Positions 7,041-17,148 of a stretch of DNA of 64,000 nt are shown here, one piece after another. This DNA comes from CAVSRC01 sp963798195. Its GTDB lineage: Bacteria; Pseudomonadota; Alphaproteobacteria; Rhizobiales; Kaistiaceae. The notes beneath the pieces are model-generated. The model ran no database searches. It was not told the DNA's origin and was given only the letters and a program-made list of their open reading frames with translations. The position numbers and the translations under genes are program-made. Each line of letters begins with the position of its first letter. Position 1 is the first letter of the stretch. The DNA is taken from positions 376,402 through 440,401 of the forward strand of contig CAWCSF010000005.1 of NCBI GenBank assembly GCA_963798195.1. Direction: 5' to 3'.

Positions 7041-8846
7041 TTGCACGACATGCCTTTCGGGGCCGAACCGCGCGATGACGGCACAGTCAGATTCCGGTTG
7101 TGGGCGCCGCCGCATCCCTCTGTATCCCTCGAACTCGACGGCAGTCCCGACCTCCGGGCGATGACCCCGCTCGGCGACGGTTGGTACGAACGCATCACGA
7201 CGGACGCCCGCCCCGGCTCGCGCTACCGCTTCGTCCTGCCCGACGGCCTCCACGTGCCCGACCCCGCTTCGCGGCATCAGCCCGGCGATGTCCACGGCCC
7301 AAGCGAGGTCATCGATCCCACCGCCTACCGGTGGGGCGACACTGCCTGGACCGGCCGACCCTGGCGCGAAGCCGTGATCTATGAACTCCACATCGGCGCC
7401 TTCACGCCGGAAGGCACGTTTCGCGCCGCGATTGGGAAACTCGATCATCTCGTCGCGCTTGGCGTCACCGCCATCGAGATCATGCCGATCAGCGATTTTC
7501 CCGGCCGCCGCAACTGGGGCTACGACGGCGTACTGCCCTTCGCGCCGGCGACTGCCTACGGCCGCCCGGACGACCTGAAGGCGCTCGTCGACGCCGCGCA
7601 CGCGGCCGGCCTCATGGTGCTGCTCGACGTCGTCTATAACCACTTCGGTCCGGAGGGCGCCTACATCCACGCCATCGCGCCGCAGACCTTCAGCCAGAAC
7701 CACAAGACCCCGTGGGGCGCGGCCATCAACACAGACGGCCCCAACTCCCGGCCGGTCCGCGAATTCTTCATCCACAACGCGCTCTACTGGATCGAGGAGT
7801 TTCACTTCGATGGGCTGCGCCTCGACGCTGTCCAGATGATCCGCGATACCGGTTCGCACCATTTCCTCGACGAACTGGCCGAAGCCGTTCGCCACAACGC
7901 GGCGCACCGGCACGTCCATCTCGTGCTGGAGAATGAGGAGAACGAGGTGTCGCTGCTCAAGCGGGACGCCAACGGCGAGCCTTCGCTCTACACCGCTCAG
8001 TGGAACGACGATGTCCACCACGTGCTGCACGTGGCGGCGACCGGCAAGTCCGAGGGCTATTATGTCGACTATACCGGCGACACCCGGAAGCTCGGCCGCG
8101 CGCTGGCTGAGGGCTTCGCATTCCAGGGCGAGATGATGCCCTATCGCGGATCGCCGCGCGGCGAGCCGAGCGCCGGCCTGCCGCCGTTGGCCTTCATCGC
8201 GTTCATCCAGAACCACGACCAGATCGGCAATCGCGCCTTCGGCGATCGTCTTTCGTCGATCGTTCCGGCCGCAACGGTGCGCGCCGTTGCGGCGGTCTAC
8301 CTGCTACTCCCGCAGGTGCCGATGCTGTTCATGGGAGAAGAATGGGCGGCGGCACAGCCCTTCCCGTTTTTCTGCGACTTCGGGCCCGATCTCGCCAATT
8401 CCGTACGGGAGGGACGCCGCGCGGAATTCTCCCACTTCCCGCAATTCAGGGATCCGGCGACGCGCGAGCGCATCCCCGACCCGCTTGCGGACAGCACGTT
8501 CCTGTCGGCAAAGCTCGACTGGAATGCGCCGAACAGCGGGCCACATGCCGACTGGCTCGCGTGGTACCGGCGCGTTCTGGCAATCCGCAAGGCGGAGATC
8601 GTGCCGCTGCTGCCGGCCATTCCCCATGGCGGCCAATTTGACGTTGTGGGCAGCGGCGCCGTCACGGTGCGATGGGCCATCGCCGGGGGTCGGGCGCTGG
8701 CGCTCGCCGCCAATCTGTCGGCCGTTCCGGTCGCGGGATTCCCCGCTCCGGAGGAACGCATCCTGCTCAGCGAGGGAGCCGTCCCGGATGATGGTACGTT
8801 CGGGCCGTGGTCCGTGCGTTGGTCCATCGGGGGCGAGACAGTTTGA
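7041..8846 (+). CDS. treZ: Malto-oligosyltrehalose trehalohydrolase
   Basis: GH13 enzyme of the TreY/TreZ route. It hydrolyses the terminal maltooligosyl-trehalose bond to release trehalose. The protein (about 600 residues) has an N-terminal CBM48-like beta domain (FRLWAPPHPSVSLEL), then the GH13 barrel with motif I LLDVVYNHFG, the nucleophile region FDGLRLDAV, the general acid in LVLENEEN and motif IV FIQNHDQIGNR. The TTG at 7041 was preferred because GGGGGA sits seven bases upstream; GTG 7011 and ATG 7050 are alternatives in the same frame. It ends six bases before treY, so the two form an operon. No treX is adjacent. Confidence 0.93.
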   Translation: MHDMPFGAEPRDDGTVRFRLWAPPHPSVSLELDGSPDLRAMTPLGDGWYERITTDARPGSRYRFVLPDGLHVPDPASRHQPGDVHGPSEVIDPTAYRWGDTAWTGRPWREAVIYELHIGAFTPEGTFRAAIGKLDHLVALGVTAIEIMPISDFPGRRNWGYDGVLPFAPATAYGRPDDLKALVDAAHAAGLMVLLDVVYNHFGPEGAYIHAIAPQTFSQNHKTPWGAAINTDGPNSRPVREFFIHNALYWIEEFHFDGLRLDAVQMIRDTGSHHFLDELAEAVRHNAAHRHVHLVLENEENEVSLLKRDANGEPSLYTAQWNDDVHHVLHVAATGKSEGYYVDYTGDTRKLGRALAEGFAFQGEMMPYRGSPRGEPSAGLPPLAFIAFIQNHDQIGNRAFGDRLSSIVPAATVRAVAAVYLLLPQVPMLFMGEEWAAAQPFPFFCDFGPDLANSVREGRRAEFSHFPQFRDPATRERIPDPLADSTFLSAKLDWNAPNSGPHADWLAWYRRVLAIRKAEIVPLLPAIPHGGQFDVVGSGAVTVRWAIAGGRALALAANLSAVPVAGFPAPEERILLSEGAVPDDGTFGPWSVRWSIGGETV

Positions 8847-8852
8847 AACACC

Positions 8853-11645
8853 ATGGCTAAGTCAGCACCGTCATCGACACCGCGCGCGACCTATCGCCTC
8901 CAGTTCCGCGAGGCGTTCGGCTTCGATCAGGCGGCGGCGATCGTTCCCTATCTCGCCCGGCTCGGCATCAGCCATGTCTACGCCTCGCCCTACCTGATGG
9001 CGCGGCCGGGCAGCGCCCATGGCTACGACATCGTCGACCATGATCGGCTCAACCCCGAACTCGGCGGTGAGGAAGCGTTCGCGCGGTTCGCGGCGGCGCT
9101 GCGTGAGCATGGGCTCGGCCAGATCATGGACTTCGTGCCGAACCACATGGGTGTCGGCGGCTCCGACAACCCGCTCTGGCTCGACGTGCTCGAATGGGGG
9201 CCGGACTCCGATCACGCCGGCTGGTTCGACATCGACTGGGAGCCCGACACCCGCTACCTGCACAACAAGCTGCTGGTGCCCTTCCTCGGCGACCAGTACG
9301 GCCTCGAACTCGAGCGCGGCCACCTGCAACTGAAGTGCGATTTCGACGCCGGCAGTTTCGCGGTCTGGGCCTACGACGTGCACAAGCTGCCGGTCTGCCC
9401 GCTGCACTACGATCGCATCCTCGGCAAGGCGGACCCGCAACTGGAGCACCTCGGGGACGCCTTTGCCGGCCTGCCCGGCTGGCGACCGCAGGTCAGTCGC
9501 CGCGCCGACGAACTGAAGGCGGAGATGGCGGCGCTGGTGCGCGACCAACCCGACGTGCGGGCCGCGATCGAGCAGGCCGTGGCGCGTTTCAATGGCGTCG
9601 CCGGCGATTTCGAGACATGGGGCAACCTGCACGCGCTCATCCAGGAGCAGTGCTGGCGCATTGCCCATTTCCGCGTCGCCGCCGACGACATCAACTACCG
9701 GCGCTTCTTCAACATCAACGACCTTGCCGGACTGCGCGTGGAGCTGCCGCAGGTCTTCGATCACATCCATCGCCTCGTCTTCCGCCTGCTCGGCGACGGA
9801 ACGGTCTCGGGGCTGCGCATCGATCACATCGACGGACTGCTCGATCCCAAGGGCTACCTCAACCGCCTGCGCGAGAAAGCGCCGAGCCCGGATTTCTACC
9901 TCGTCGTCGAGAAGATCCTGGCGCGCCACGAGTCGCTGCGCGAGGACTGGCCGGTTCAAGGCACCACCGGGTACGACTTCACCAATCAGGTGCTCGGCCT
10001 CCTCGTCGATCCTTCAGGCGCCGAGGGCTTCACCGCCGCCTACGCCGCGTTCATCGGGGAGCACCCTGCCTTCCAGGTCATCGTCCGCCAGTCGAAGCTT
10101 CGTATCATGGAGAACGAGATGGCCGGCGAGCTGAACGTGCTCGCCCGCGATGCCTCGCGCGTGGCCCGGCAGAATCCGAAAACGGCCGACTTCACGCGCA
10201 ATCTCCTGAGCCGCGCGCTGAAGGAAGTCATCGCCTCCTTCCCCGTCTACCGCACCTATATCGACACCACGGGCGCGCCGACCGACGCCGACCGGCGGGA
10301 CCTCGACTGGGCGGTGGCGCAGGCCCGGCGCAACGAGCCCAGCCTCGACGCCAGCGTGTTCGATTTCGTCCACGGCCTCCTCTCCGGCGACCTTGTCGCC
10401 GAACCGCGCAGCGGCTTCAGCCGGCAGGCGGTATTCCGTTCGGCGATGAAGGCGCAGCAATACAGCGGGCCGGTGATGGCAAAGGGCCTCGAGGACACCG
10501 CCTTCTACCGCTACAACCGCTTCGTCGGCCTCAACGAGGTCGGCGGCCACCCGGAAGAATTCGGCATCAGCATCGCCGCGTTCCACCATGGCAACCGCCA
10601 CCGCGCCGAACATTGGCCGCATGACATGCTGGGCACCTCCACCCACGACACCAAGCGCGGCGAGGACACGCGCGCCCGGCTGGCGGCGCTCAGCGAACTG
10701 CCCGAGGACTGGTCCCGTCAGGTTCAGGCGTGGAGCCGCCTCCTGCGCGCCCGCCGCGGCGACGTCGAGGGGACAGCGCCGCCCGATCGAAACGACGAAT
10801 ATCTGTTCTATCAACTGCTCGTCGGGACATGGCCGGTCGCCCTGCTGGAGGACGCGTCGGACGCGGCGGAGCGCACGGCCTATGTCGCGCGCCTCAAGGC
10901 GACGATGGTCAAGTCCATGCGCGAGGCGAAGGTGCACACGACCTGGGCCGAGCCGGATGCCGCCTACGAAGACGCGATGCTGTCCTTCGTCGACGATGCC
11001 CTCGACCCGACGCGCTCCAGCGCCTTCCTCGACAGCTTCCTGCCCCTCGCCCAGCATGTGGCGCGGCTGGGCGCGCACAACTCGCTGATACAGGCCGTCA
11101 TCAAGCTGACCAGCCCCGGCGTGCCCGACATCTATCAGGGCAGCGAACTCTGGGACCTCAGCATGGTCGACCCGGACAATCGTCGCCCGGTCGACTACGC
11201 CACGCGCGAACGGCTGCTGAAAGAGGTTTCCGAGGCGCTCGCCGCCGACCGTCCCGCAGCCATGAAGCAATACGCCGAGTCCTGGCAGGACGGGCGCGTG
11301 AAGCTGGCGGCGATGGCCACCATTCTCGCCCATCGGCGCGACAACGCCGCCCTGTTCGACGCTGGCACGTATGAGGCGGTGGACGCGGACGGACCCGAGG
11401 CGGAGCAGGTCTGCGCCTTTGTCCGCAGCCACGAGAGCGGCACGGCGCTGACGGCAATCGCGCGTTTTCCGGCGCGCCGCGAAGCAAACGGCTTTGCGGC
11501 CAAGACCGTTCTCACCCTGCCGGAAGCCTTGCGATCCACGGGTTTGCGCGACCTGCTGACGGGAAAGACTTACGCGCCGGCCAAAGCCTTGAAGGCAGCA
11601 GAGGTCTTCGCGATTCTCCCGGCGGCCGTGCTGGTGCCTGCGTAG
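8853..11645 (+). CDS. treY: Malto-oligosyltrehalose synthase
   Basis: GH13 enzyme that converts the reducing-end alpha-1,4 bond of malto-oligosaccharides to an alpha,alpha-1,1 bond, making the TreZ substrate. The 930 residues are normal for the family. N-terminal motifs ATYRLQF and LGISHVYASPYL are followed by SAHGYDIVDH, motif I MDFVPNHMG, the nucleophile region VSGLRIDHIDGL, the acid region FYLVVEKIL, and the late LGTSTHDTKRGED and SPGVPDIYQGSELWD segments typical of TreY. It is co-transcribed with treZ and makes a cytoplasmic compatible solute from glycogen-derived chains. Confidence 0.95.
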   Translation: MAKSAPSSTPRATYRLQFREAFGFDQAAAIVPYLARLGISHVYASPYLMARPGSAHGYDIVDHDRLNPELGGEEAFARFAAALREHGLGQIMDFVPNHMGVGGSDNPLWLDVLEWGPDSDHAGWFDIDWEPDTRYLHNKLLVPFLGDQYGLELERGHLQLKCDFDAGSFAVWAYDVHKLPVCPLHYDRILGKADPQLEHLGDAFAGLPGWRPQVSRRADELKAEMAALVRDQPDVRAAIEQAVARFNGVAGDFETWGNLHALIQEQCWRIAHFRVAADDINYRRFFNINDLAGLRVELPQVFDHIHRLVFRLLGDGTVSGLRIDHIDGLLDPKGYLNRLREKAPSPDFYLVVEKILARHESLREDWPVQGTTGYDFTNQVLGLLVDPSGAEGFTAAYAAFIGEHPAFQVIVRQSKLRIMENEMAGELNVLARDASRVARQNPKTADFTRNLLSRALKEVIASFPVYRTYIDTTGAPTDADRRDLDWAVAQARRNEPSLDASVFDFVHGLLSGDLVAEPRSGFSRQAVFRSAMKAQQYSGPVMAKGLEDTAFYRYNRFVGLNEVGGHPEEFGISIAAFHHGNRHRAEHWPHDMLGTSTHDTKRGEDTRARLAALSELPEDWSRQVQAWSRLLRARRGDVEGTAPPDRNDEYLFYQLLVGTWPVALLEDASDAAERTAYVARLKATMVKSMREAKVHTTWAEPDAAYEDAMLSFVDDALDPTRSSAFLDSFLPLAQHVARLGAHNSLIQAVIKLTSPGVPDIYQGSELWDLSMVDPDNRRPVDYATRERLLKEVSEALAADRPAAMKQYAESWQDGRVKLAAMATILAHRRDNAALFDAGTYEAVDADGPEAEQVCAFVRSHESGTALTAIARFPARREANGFAAKTVLTLPEALRSTGLRDLLTGKTYAPAKALKAAEVFAILPAAVLVPA

Positions 11646-11718
11646 TTCTGAACCGCTCTGCCTAGACTTCCTGGCGGCCGAAGCCTTGAGCGCCGCGGAC
11701 GCCTTCCGATGAGAGGAG

Positions 11719-13336
11719 ATGCCCAAGCCCATGGACACTGCATCTGCCGTCAGCATCGAGGTTCACGCGGACCGGGTGACCGGGCCCTATCGGCCGCTGT
11801 GGAACTGGTTCGGCTATGACGAGCCGAACTTCACCTATTCCGCCAACGGCAAGAAGCTGCTGGCCGAACTGGCCGCGCTCAGCCCCGAGCCGGTGCGGGT
11901 GCGCGCCCACAACCTGCTGACCAGCGGCGACGGAACGCCGGCGCTGAAATGGGGCTCGACCAACGCCTACACGGAAGATGCCGCTGGCAACCCGGTCTAC
12001 GACTGGACGATCATGGACCGGATCTTCGACGCCTATGTCGAGGCCGGGAACATTCCCTTCATCCAGGTCGGCTTCACCCCGGAGGCCCTGTCGGACGACA
12101 CCGGTCCCTACCAGCACAATTTCTCGCCGGCCGACAAATACACGACGATCACCACCGGCTGGGCCGCTCCGCCGAACAACCTGAAGAAATGGAGCGACCT
12201 CGTCGAAGCCTGGGCGCGCCATCTGGCGGAGCGCTATGGCCGCGACAAAGTGATGACCTGGCCGTGGGAGGTGTGGAACGAGCCGGACGGCCACTACTGG
12301 ACCGGCACGATCCCCGAATTCTGCGCCATGTATGACGCCACCGCCAAGGCGATCAAACGGGCACTGCCGGACGCGCGGGTTGGCGGCCCCCATACCTGCG
12401 GCGCATTCGGCAACGAGAAGGCGCAGACCTTCCTGCGCGGCTTCCTCAAGCACTGTGCCGAACACGACAGCCCGCTCGATTTCGTCGCCTTCCACGCCAA
12501 GGGCCGGCCGGTCGTTCACGACGGCTACGTGCGCATGGGGATCGACAAGCAGCTGAACGACATCGCCACCAACCTCGCCATCATGAACGAATTTCCGAAG
12601 TTCAAGGGCCTGCCGGCCATCCTCGGGGAATCCGATCCCGAAGGCTGCGCCGCCTGTTCGGCGCGCGTCCATCCGCAGAACGCCTATCGCAACGGCCCGC
12701 TCTACGGCGTCTATGCCATCGAGCACATCGTCCGCACCTATGAACTTTCGCGCCGCGCCGGCATCGACATCGAGGGCGCCGTCACCTGGGCATTCCTGTT
12801 CGAGGACCAGCCCTATTTCGACGGCTTCCGCGACCTCGCGACCAACGGCATCGACAAGGCCGTGCTCAACGCGTTCCGCCTGCTCGGCAAGCTCGGCGGC
12901 TCGTGGGTCGATGCGAAAAGCAGCGCTGCCCTGCCGCTCGACCAGATCATGAAGGAAAGCGTGCGCGGCGCACCGGACGTGAACGCGGTCGCGACGCGCG
13001 ACGACAAGGGCGTCAGCATTCTGGTGTGGAACTACCATGACGACGATATCGCGGCCGATCCGGCCGCAAATCGCCCTTTCGGTCGGCGGACTGTCGGGCG
13101 CGAATGTCGCGCTCCGCCACTACCGCATGGACGAAGACCACAGCAACGCCTTCAAGGTGTGGAAGGCGATGGGATCGCCGCAGACGATCGCCGGCGAGGA
13201 CTACAAGCGGCTCGAAGCGTCGGGCCAGCTCGCGTTGATCGAGGAGACGTCGGTCAAGGCGGCGGACGGCACGGTCAAACTCGCCTTTTCGCTGCCGCGT
13301 CAGGGCGCGTCGCTGATCCGCCTGGAATCCAGATAA
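11719..13336 (+). pseudogene. GH39-like beta-xylosidase/glycosidase, one-base frameshift
   Basis: TIM-barrel glycosidase of the GH39 type. The acid/base Glu lies in WEVWNEPDGHYW and the nucleophile Glu in LPAILGESDPEG. The first about 450 residues read in one frame to a VWNYHDDDIA segment; the C-terminal beta domain (from QIALSVGGLSG to the end) continues in the next frame. The switch is near 13061-13072 and total length leaves exactly one extra base, so a single insertion explains it. If repaired the protein has about 538 residues. An alternative start, ATG 11731, has better spacing from GAGAGGAG. This is either a sequencing error or a recently broken gene. Confidence 0.75.
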
Positions 13337-13357
13337 TCCGATCTAGACGGCGGGGGC

Positions 13358-14069
13358 TCAGCCCTCGCCGTCCGGTCGCCACGCGGGATCGACGCGGCCG
13401 AGATATTCCGACTTGCTCGGCTGAAGATGATCGACGCACAACTGTGCGAGAACCCAGTTGTCGCGGCCCTTCAGCATCTCGATCATCATGCGGTGATGCT
13501 CGCGCGAGATCGCAAGCGTCTCGGGAGAAGCCATCGAACGCGCGCGCACCGGCAGGGTCAGGCGCATGTAGAGTTCGATCGCCTCGACCAGATACTGGTT
13601 GCCGCAAGCGCCGAAGAGCGTCAGGTGAAACCGGTCGTTCAATTCGTGCACGCCGCGGAGATAGCCGCTGTCGACATGACGGCAGTAGGTCTCCTGGATC
13701 GCGGTGAGTTCGTCGACGAGCGCGGTCGGCGACGGCAAGGGAATCCATAAGCGCGGCCTGCCGCTGAACCAGTTCGCGCACGGCGTAGATCTGCCGCACC
13801 TCGTCGGCCGTCAGCGAGCGCACCGTCGCGCCCTTGTTGCGCTCGCGGACGATGATCCCCATCGTCTCGAGCTGCACCAGCGCCTGCCGCACGAAGTGGC
13901 GCGTGACCGGAAACCGCGCCAGAAGCATGTCTTCGGTCAATCGCGTGCCCGGCTCCAGCCGGCCGAAGATGATGTCTTCCTCCAGCGCCTTCACGATCGT
14001 GAGGTCATGGTGCTCGGGCTCGTCCCGGCTCACGACATCCGCGTCATCGAGCGTATTCACGAAGACCAT
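13358..14069 (-). pseudogene. GntR-family (FCD) regulator, one-base frameshift
   Basis: Transcriptional regulator. The N-terminal winged helix (IIFGRLEPGTRLTEDML ... TRHFVRQALVQLE) and linker read from ATG 14069, preceded by TAGGAG. The FCD ligand domain (HELNDRFHLTLFGACGN, ending in SKSEYLGRV) reads in another frame. The break is near 13739-13751, just after LVQRQAAL, and the length leaves exactly one extra base; repaired, the protein has about 236 residues, normal for FCD GntR proteins. It lies 30 bases downstream of the Gfo/Idh gene on the same strand and probably regulates the adjoining sugar-acid genes. Confidence 0.75.
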
Positions 14070-14099
14070 CTCTCCTATTCGGCGTCCCGGCGCGCTCCG

Positions 14100-15116
14100 T
14101 CAGCGCGCGCCGGAATTGGCGGTGTAGATCGCCTCGACCAGTTCAAGTGTATTCAGGTTGTCCGCAAGGCCCGTTTCAAATTGCCGGCTTCCATCGAGTT
14201 CCGCAACGAAGTGGGCGATCGTGCTGGCATACGAATCCAGATAGGCCTCGTCGAGATCGAACGTCTCGGCCATGGCCTGTCGCCCGACCGCGGTCAGCTG
14301 ATTGCCTTTCAGCTCGATCGTGCCGCTCGAACCGAAGATGCGCAGATGATCCGTCGGCAGGGGCGGCGCGCCGTGGACAGCGAGATTGGCCGTGACGACG
14401 ACCGGAGCGCCGTTCGCACGGCGTGTGAGTACGATGGCCGCTGCGTCTTCGCCGATGATCTCGTCGTTCGAGCGCGAGAGAGACGCGGTACGCACGTCCA
14501 TCTCACCAAGGAGAAAGCGCAGTGTGTCGAGGTGATGGATCAGGACCTCCGTGATCAGCAGGCGCTTCTGCGAACGCAGGAACGGCTGGCGCGCGACGGC
14601 CGGCCGCTGCCCGGATGCGTCGGGTATCATGCCACTCGACAGGAACTCCAGGTGCACCTGCCGTATGTCGCCGGCGACACCATCGCGAAGCCATTCCGCG
14701 AGCCTGCGGTAGTAGCTTCGGAAGCGCCAGTTCTCGTGCACCATGAACGGCATGCGTCCACCGACATCGCGGGCAAGGTCGCTGGCCTCGGCGAGATCGA
14801 CGCCGAGGGGCTTTTGGCAGATGGTCGGCAGACCGCGTTGCGCCATCAGGCGAACCAGCGGCGCGTGAAATTCGCGCGGTGCGCAGATGTCGACGACATC
14901 CGGCAATTCCGCCGCCAGCAGCGCTTCCGCGTTCGCATAGGTCGCGGCGATGCCGAACTCGGCCGCGCGCTCGCGCGCCGCCGCCGGATTGGGGTCGGCC
15001 AGGGCGACGACCTCGGCCGACGGCGCCAGCCGCTGCCAGGCGCGCAGGTGATGCCGGCTGACCCAGCCGGCGCCGATCATGCCGACGCGAAGCCTTGCTT
15101 TCGGGGCGGCTGTCAT
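14100..15116 (-). CDS. Gfo/Idh/MocA-family NAD(P)-dependent oxidoreductase
   Basis: Probable sugar or inositol-type dehydrogenase (338 residues). The N-terminal Rossmann fold has VGMIGAGWVSRHH, followed by the conserved EKP-equivalent ICQKPLG (Gln replaces the usual Glu) and the C-terminal alpha/beta domain with LLITEVLIHHLDTLRFLLG, which carries the family's catalytic His pair. The start at 15116 was chosen by homology to the Rossmann start; no strong ribosome binding site is visible. It is divergent from the IlvD-type dehydratase over a 307-base promoter region and is followed by the GntR gene. The substrate is unknown. Confidence 0.85.
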   Translation of the reverse strand: MTAAPKARLRVGMIGAGWVSRHHLRAWQRLAPSAEVVALADPNPAAARERAAEFGIAATYANAEALLAAELPDVVDICAPREFHAPLVRLMAQRGLPTICQKPLGVDLAEASDLARDVGGRMPFMVHENWRFRSYYRRLAEWLRDGVAGDIRQVHLEFLSSGMIPDASGQRPAVARQPFLRSQKRLLITEVLIHHLDTLRFLLGEMDVRTASLSRSNDEIIGEDAAAIVLTRRANGAPVVVTANLAVHGAPPLPTDHLRIFGSSGTIELKGNQLTAVGRQAMAETFDLDEAYLDSYASTIAHFVAELDGSRQFETGLADNLNTLELVEAIYTANSGAR

Positions 15117-15423
15117 ATTTTCTGGCGTCCGATGATTTGCATGCGAACGAGCCTGGGATCGGCGGACGATTTTGTCAATAATTTGCCAATTGGTCCGCAA
15201 TGGCGGCATTTCGGGGCAAGCCTGCTGGAACCAAACGCCGGACCGGCGGATTTATGAGGATTATCGACCCTGACGGGTGCGCCTCGAAGCCATGAACCAT
15301 CCGCAACGGACGACCGACAGTCCAACGTATCGATCCCGTATTTATTGACAATCTGGATTAGCTGACTAGGTTTGGCGCCCCGGCGAGGCCCACCCGGCCC
15401 CTGCGCGAAATTAGGAGAATGAG
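15117..15423. promoter_or_regulatory. Divergent promoter region between Gfo/Idh and IlvD-type genes
   Basis: A 307-base gene-free stretch, more AT-rich than its flanks. It holds a good sigma-70 promoter facing right (15345-15372) and a mirrored TTGACA (complement of 15173-15178) facing left. An 8-bp palindrome CCAATTGG lies at 15186-15193, a core seen in several FCD-GntR operators, which makes it a candidate site for the neighbouring GntR protein. Confidence 0.45.
15345..15372 (+). promoter_or_regulatory. Sigma-70-like promoter of the IlvD-type dehydratase gene
   Basis: TTGACA (15345-15350), a 16-base spacer and TAGGTT (15367-15372), about 50 bases before the GTG start of the dehydratase. 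The -35 is perfect; the -10 matches at TA...T only. Confidence 0.5.
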
Positions 15424-17148
15424 GTGTCACGCGGTCTCCGTAGAAAACTGACGAGCTACGGCGATGCGCCCTTCTCCCTGTTCCTGCGAAAAGCCTTCAT
15501 CAAGGCCATGGGCTACTCGGACGAGGCACTGGATCGTCCGATCGTCGGCATCGCCAACACGTACAGCGACTACAATCCCTGCCACGGCAACGTGCCCCAA
15601 CTGATCGAGGCGACGAAGCGTGGCGTGATGCTGGCCGGCGCCCTGCCCATGGTCTTTCCGACCATGAGCATCCACGAAAGCTTCGCCAGTCCGACCTCGA
15701 TGTACCTGCGCAACCTGATGGCCATGGAAACGGAGGAGATGATCCGCGCCCAGCCGATGGATGCAGTGGTGCTGATCGGCGGATGCGACAAGACCTTGCC
15801 GGCCCAGATGATGGCGGCCGCCAGCGGCGATGTCCCCGCCATCTTTCTCCCCACCGGTTCGATGTCCGTCGGCGACCATCGCGGAGAGCGCATCGGCGCC
15901 TGTACCGATTGCCGGCGGCTGTGGGGTCAGTTTCGCGGCGGCAAGATCGACCAGGCGGAAATCGACGAGATCAACGGCAAGCTCGTGCCCTCGGTCGGAA
16001 CCTGCGCGGTCATGGGCACCGCCAGCACCATGGCGTGCATCACCGAGGCGCTGGGTCTCTGCCTGCCCATGGGCGGGTCGGCTCCGGCCGTTGCCGCGGA
16101 GCGCGTTCGGCTCGCCGAGGAAACCGGTCGCTGGGCGGTTCGGCTCGCAACCGGCGACGGCCCGGTCGTCAGCGACATCCTGACGGAAAAGGCACTGCAC
16201 AACGCCATGGTGGCGTTGCAGGCGATCGGTGGATCGACCAACGCCGTCGTCCATCTTGCCGCCATCGCCGGCCGCCTCGGCATCACCCTCGACCTCGCCG
16301 CGCTCGACGATCTCGGGCGCCGCGTCCCCGTCCTCGTCGATCTCAAGCCGTCCGGCGCCTTCTACATGGAGGACTTCCACAAGGCCGGCGGAATGCCGCG
16401 CCTTCTGAAGGAAGTGGCGCGCGAGCTGCACCTCGATGCGCCGACACTGTCCGGCGGTACGATCGGCGACATGATCGATGCGGTCGTCGACGTTCCCGGA
16501 CAGACGATCGTCCGCAGCGTTGCCGCGCCGCTGAAGCCGGTCGGCGCCATCGCCATCCTCAACGGCAACCTCGCGCCCCGCGGCGCGGTCATCAAGCAGT
16601 CCGCGGCATCCTCGAAGTTGATGAACCACCGCGGCCGCGCCGTCGTCTTCAATTCCGTCGAAGACATGACGAAGCGGATCGACGACCCCAATCTCGATGT
16701 CGAACCGGACGACATTCTTGTGCTGCGCAACGCCGGGCCGAAAGGCGCGCCCGGCATGCCCGAGGCGGGCTACCTGCCGATCCCCATGAAGCTGGCCCAG
16801 AAGGGCGTCACCGACATGGTGCGCATCTCCGACGCGCGCATGAGCGGCACCGCTTTCGGCACCGTGATCCTCCACATCTCGCCGGAAGCCGCCGATGGAG
16901 GACCACTGGCCGCCATCCAGACCGGCGACATCATCAGCCTCGACCTGGAGAAGCGCCGTATCGACGTGCTTCTCGACGAGGCGACCCTGAGCGCGCGTCT
17001 GGCGGCGCTGCCGCCGTCTGACCGCAATGGCGGCACCCGGGGTTACGGCCGCCTCTACCACGAGACCGTGCTTCAGGCGGATCAGGGCGCGGACTTCGAC
17101 TTCCTGGTGCCGCCGGCCGGGACCGCGAGCCCCAGCGAGCGCATCTGA
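15424..17148 (+). CDS. IlvD/Edd-family sugar-acid dehydratase
   Basis: Fe-S dehydratase that removes water from an aldonic acid (arabonate/xylonate/fuconate type) to a 2-keto-3-deoxy acid. The 574-residue protein shows the three cluster cysteine regions, NPCHGN, GGCDKTLP and GTCAVMGTA, and the late RISDARMSGTAFG motif. Length and the SPTSMYLRNLMAMETEE region fit the sugar-acid branch rather than biosynthetic IlvD. GTG start with TTAGGAG upstream. Its stop overlaps the next gene (TGATG), so the dehydratase and amidohydrolase are translationally coupled. The exact substrate cannot be read. Confidence 0.85.
   Translation: MSRGLRRKLTSYGDAPFSLFLRKAFIKAMGYSDEALDRPIVGIANTYSDYNPCHGNVPQLIEATKRGVMLAGALPMVFPTMSIHESFASPTSMYLRNLMAMETEEMIRAQPMDAVVLIGGCDKTLPAQMMAAASGDVPAIFLPTGSMSVGDHRGERIGACTDCRRLWGQFRGGKIDQAEIDEINGKLVPSVGTCAVMGTASTMACITEALGLCLPMGGSAPAVAAERVRLAEETGRWAVRLATGDGPVVSDILTEKALHNAMVALQAIGGSTNAVVHLAAIAGRLGITLDLAALDDLGRRVPVLVDLKPSGAFYMEDFHKAGGMPRLLKEVARELHLDAPTLSGGTIGDMIDAVVDVPGQTIVRSVAAPLKPVGAIAILNGNLAPRGAVIKQSAASSKLMNHRGRAVVFNSVEDMTKRIDDPNLDVEPDDILVLRNAGPKGAPGMPEAGYLPIPMKLAQKGVTDMVRISDARMSGTAFGTVILHISPEAADGGPLAAIQTGDIISLDLEKRRIDVLLDEATLSARLAALPPSDRNGGTRGYGRLYHETVLQADQGADFDFLVPPAGTASPSERI

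Noticed and set aside
10014..11756. 580-codon minus-strand open frame
   Set aside because: It is antisense to treY, whose motifs are complete; the antisense product shows no family features.
15172..15350. Mirrored TTGTCAATAA / TTATTGACAA as a long-range inverted repeat operator
   Set aside because: Both copies contain a TTGACA -35 hexamer facing outward, so two divergent promoters explain the similarity more simply.
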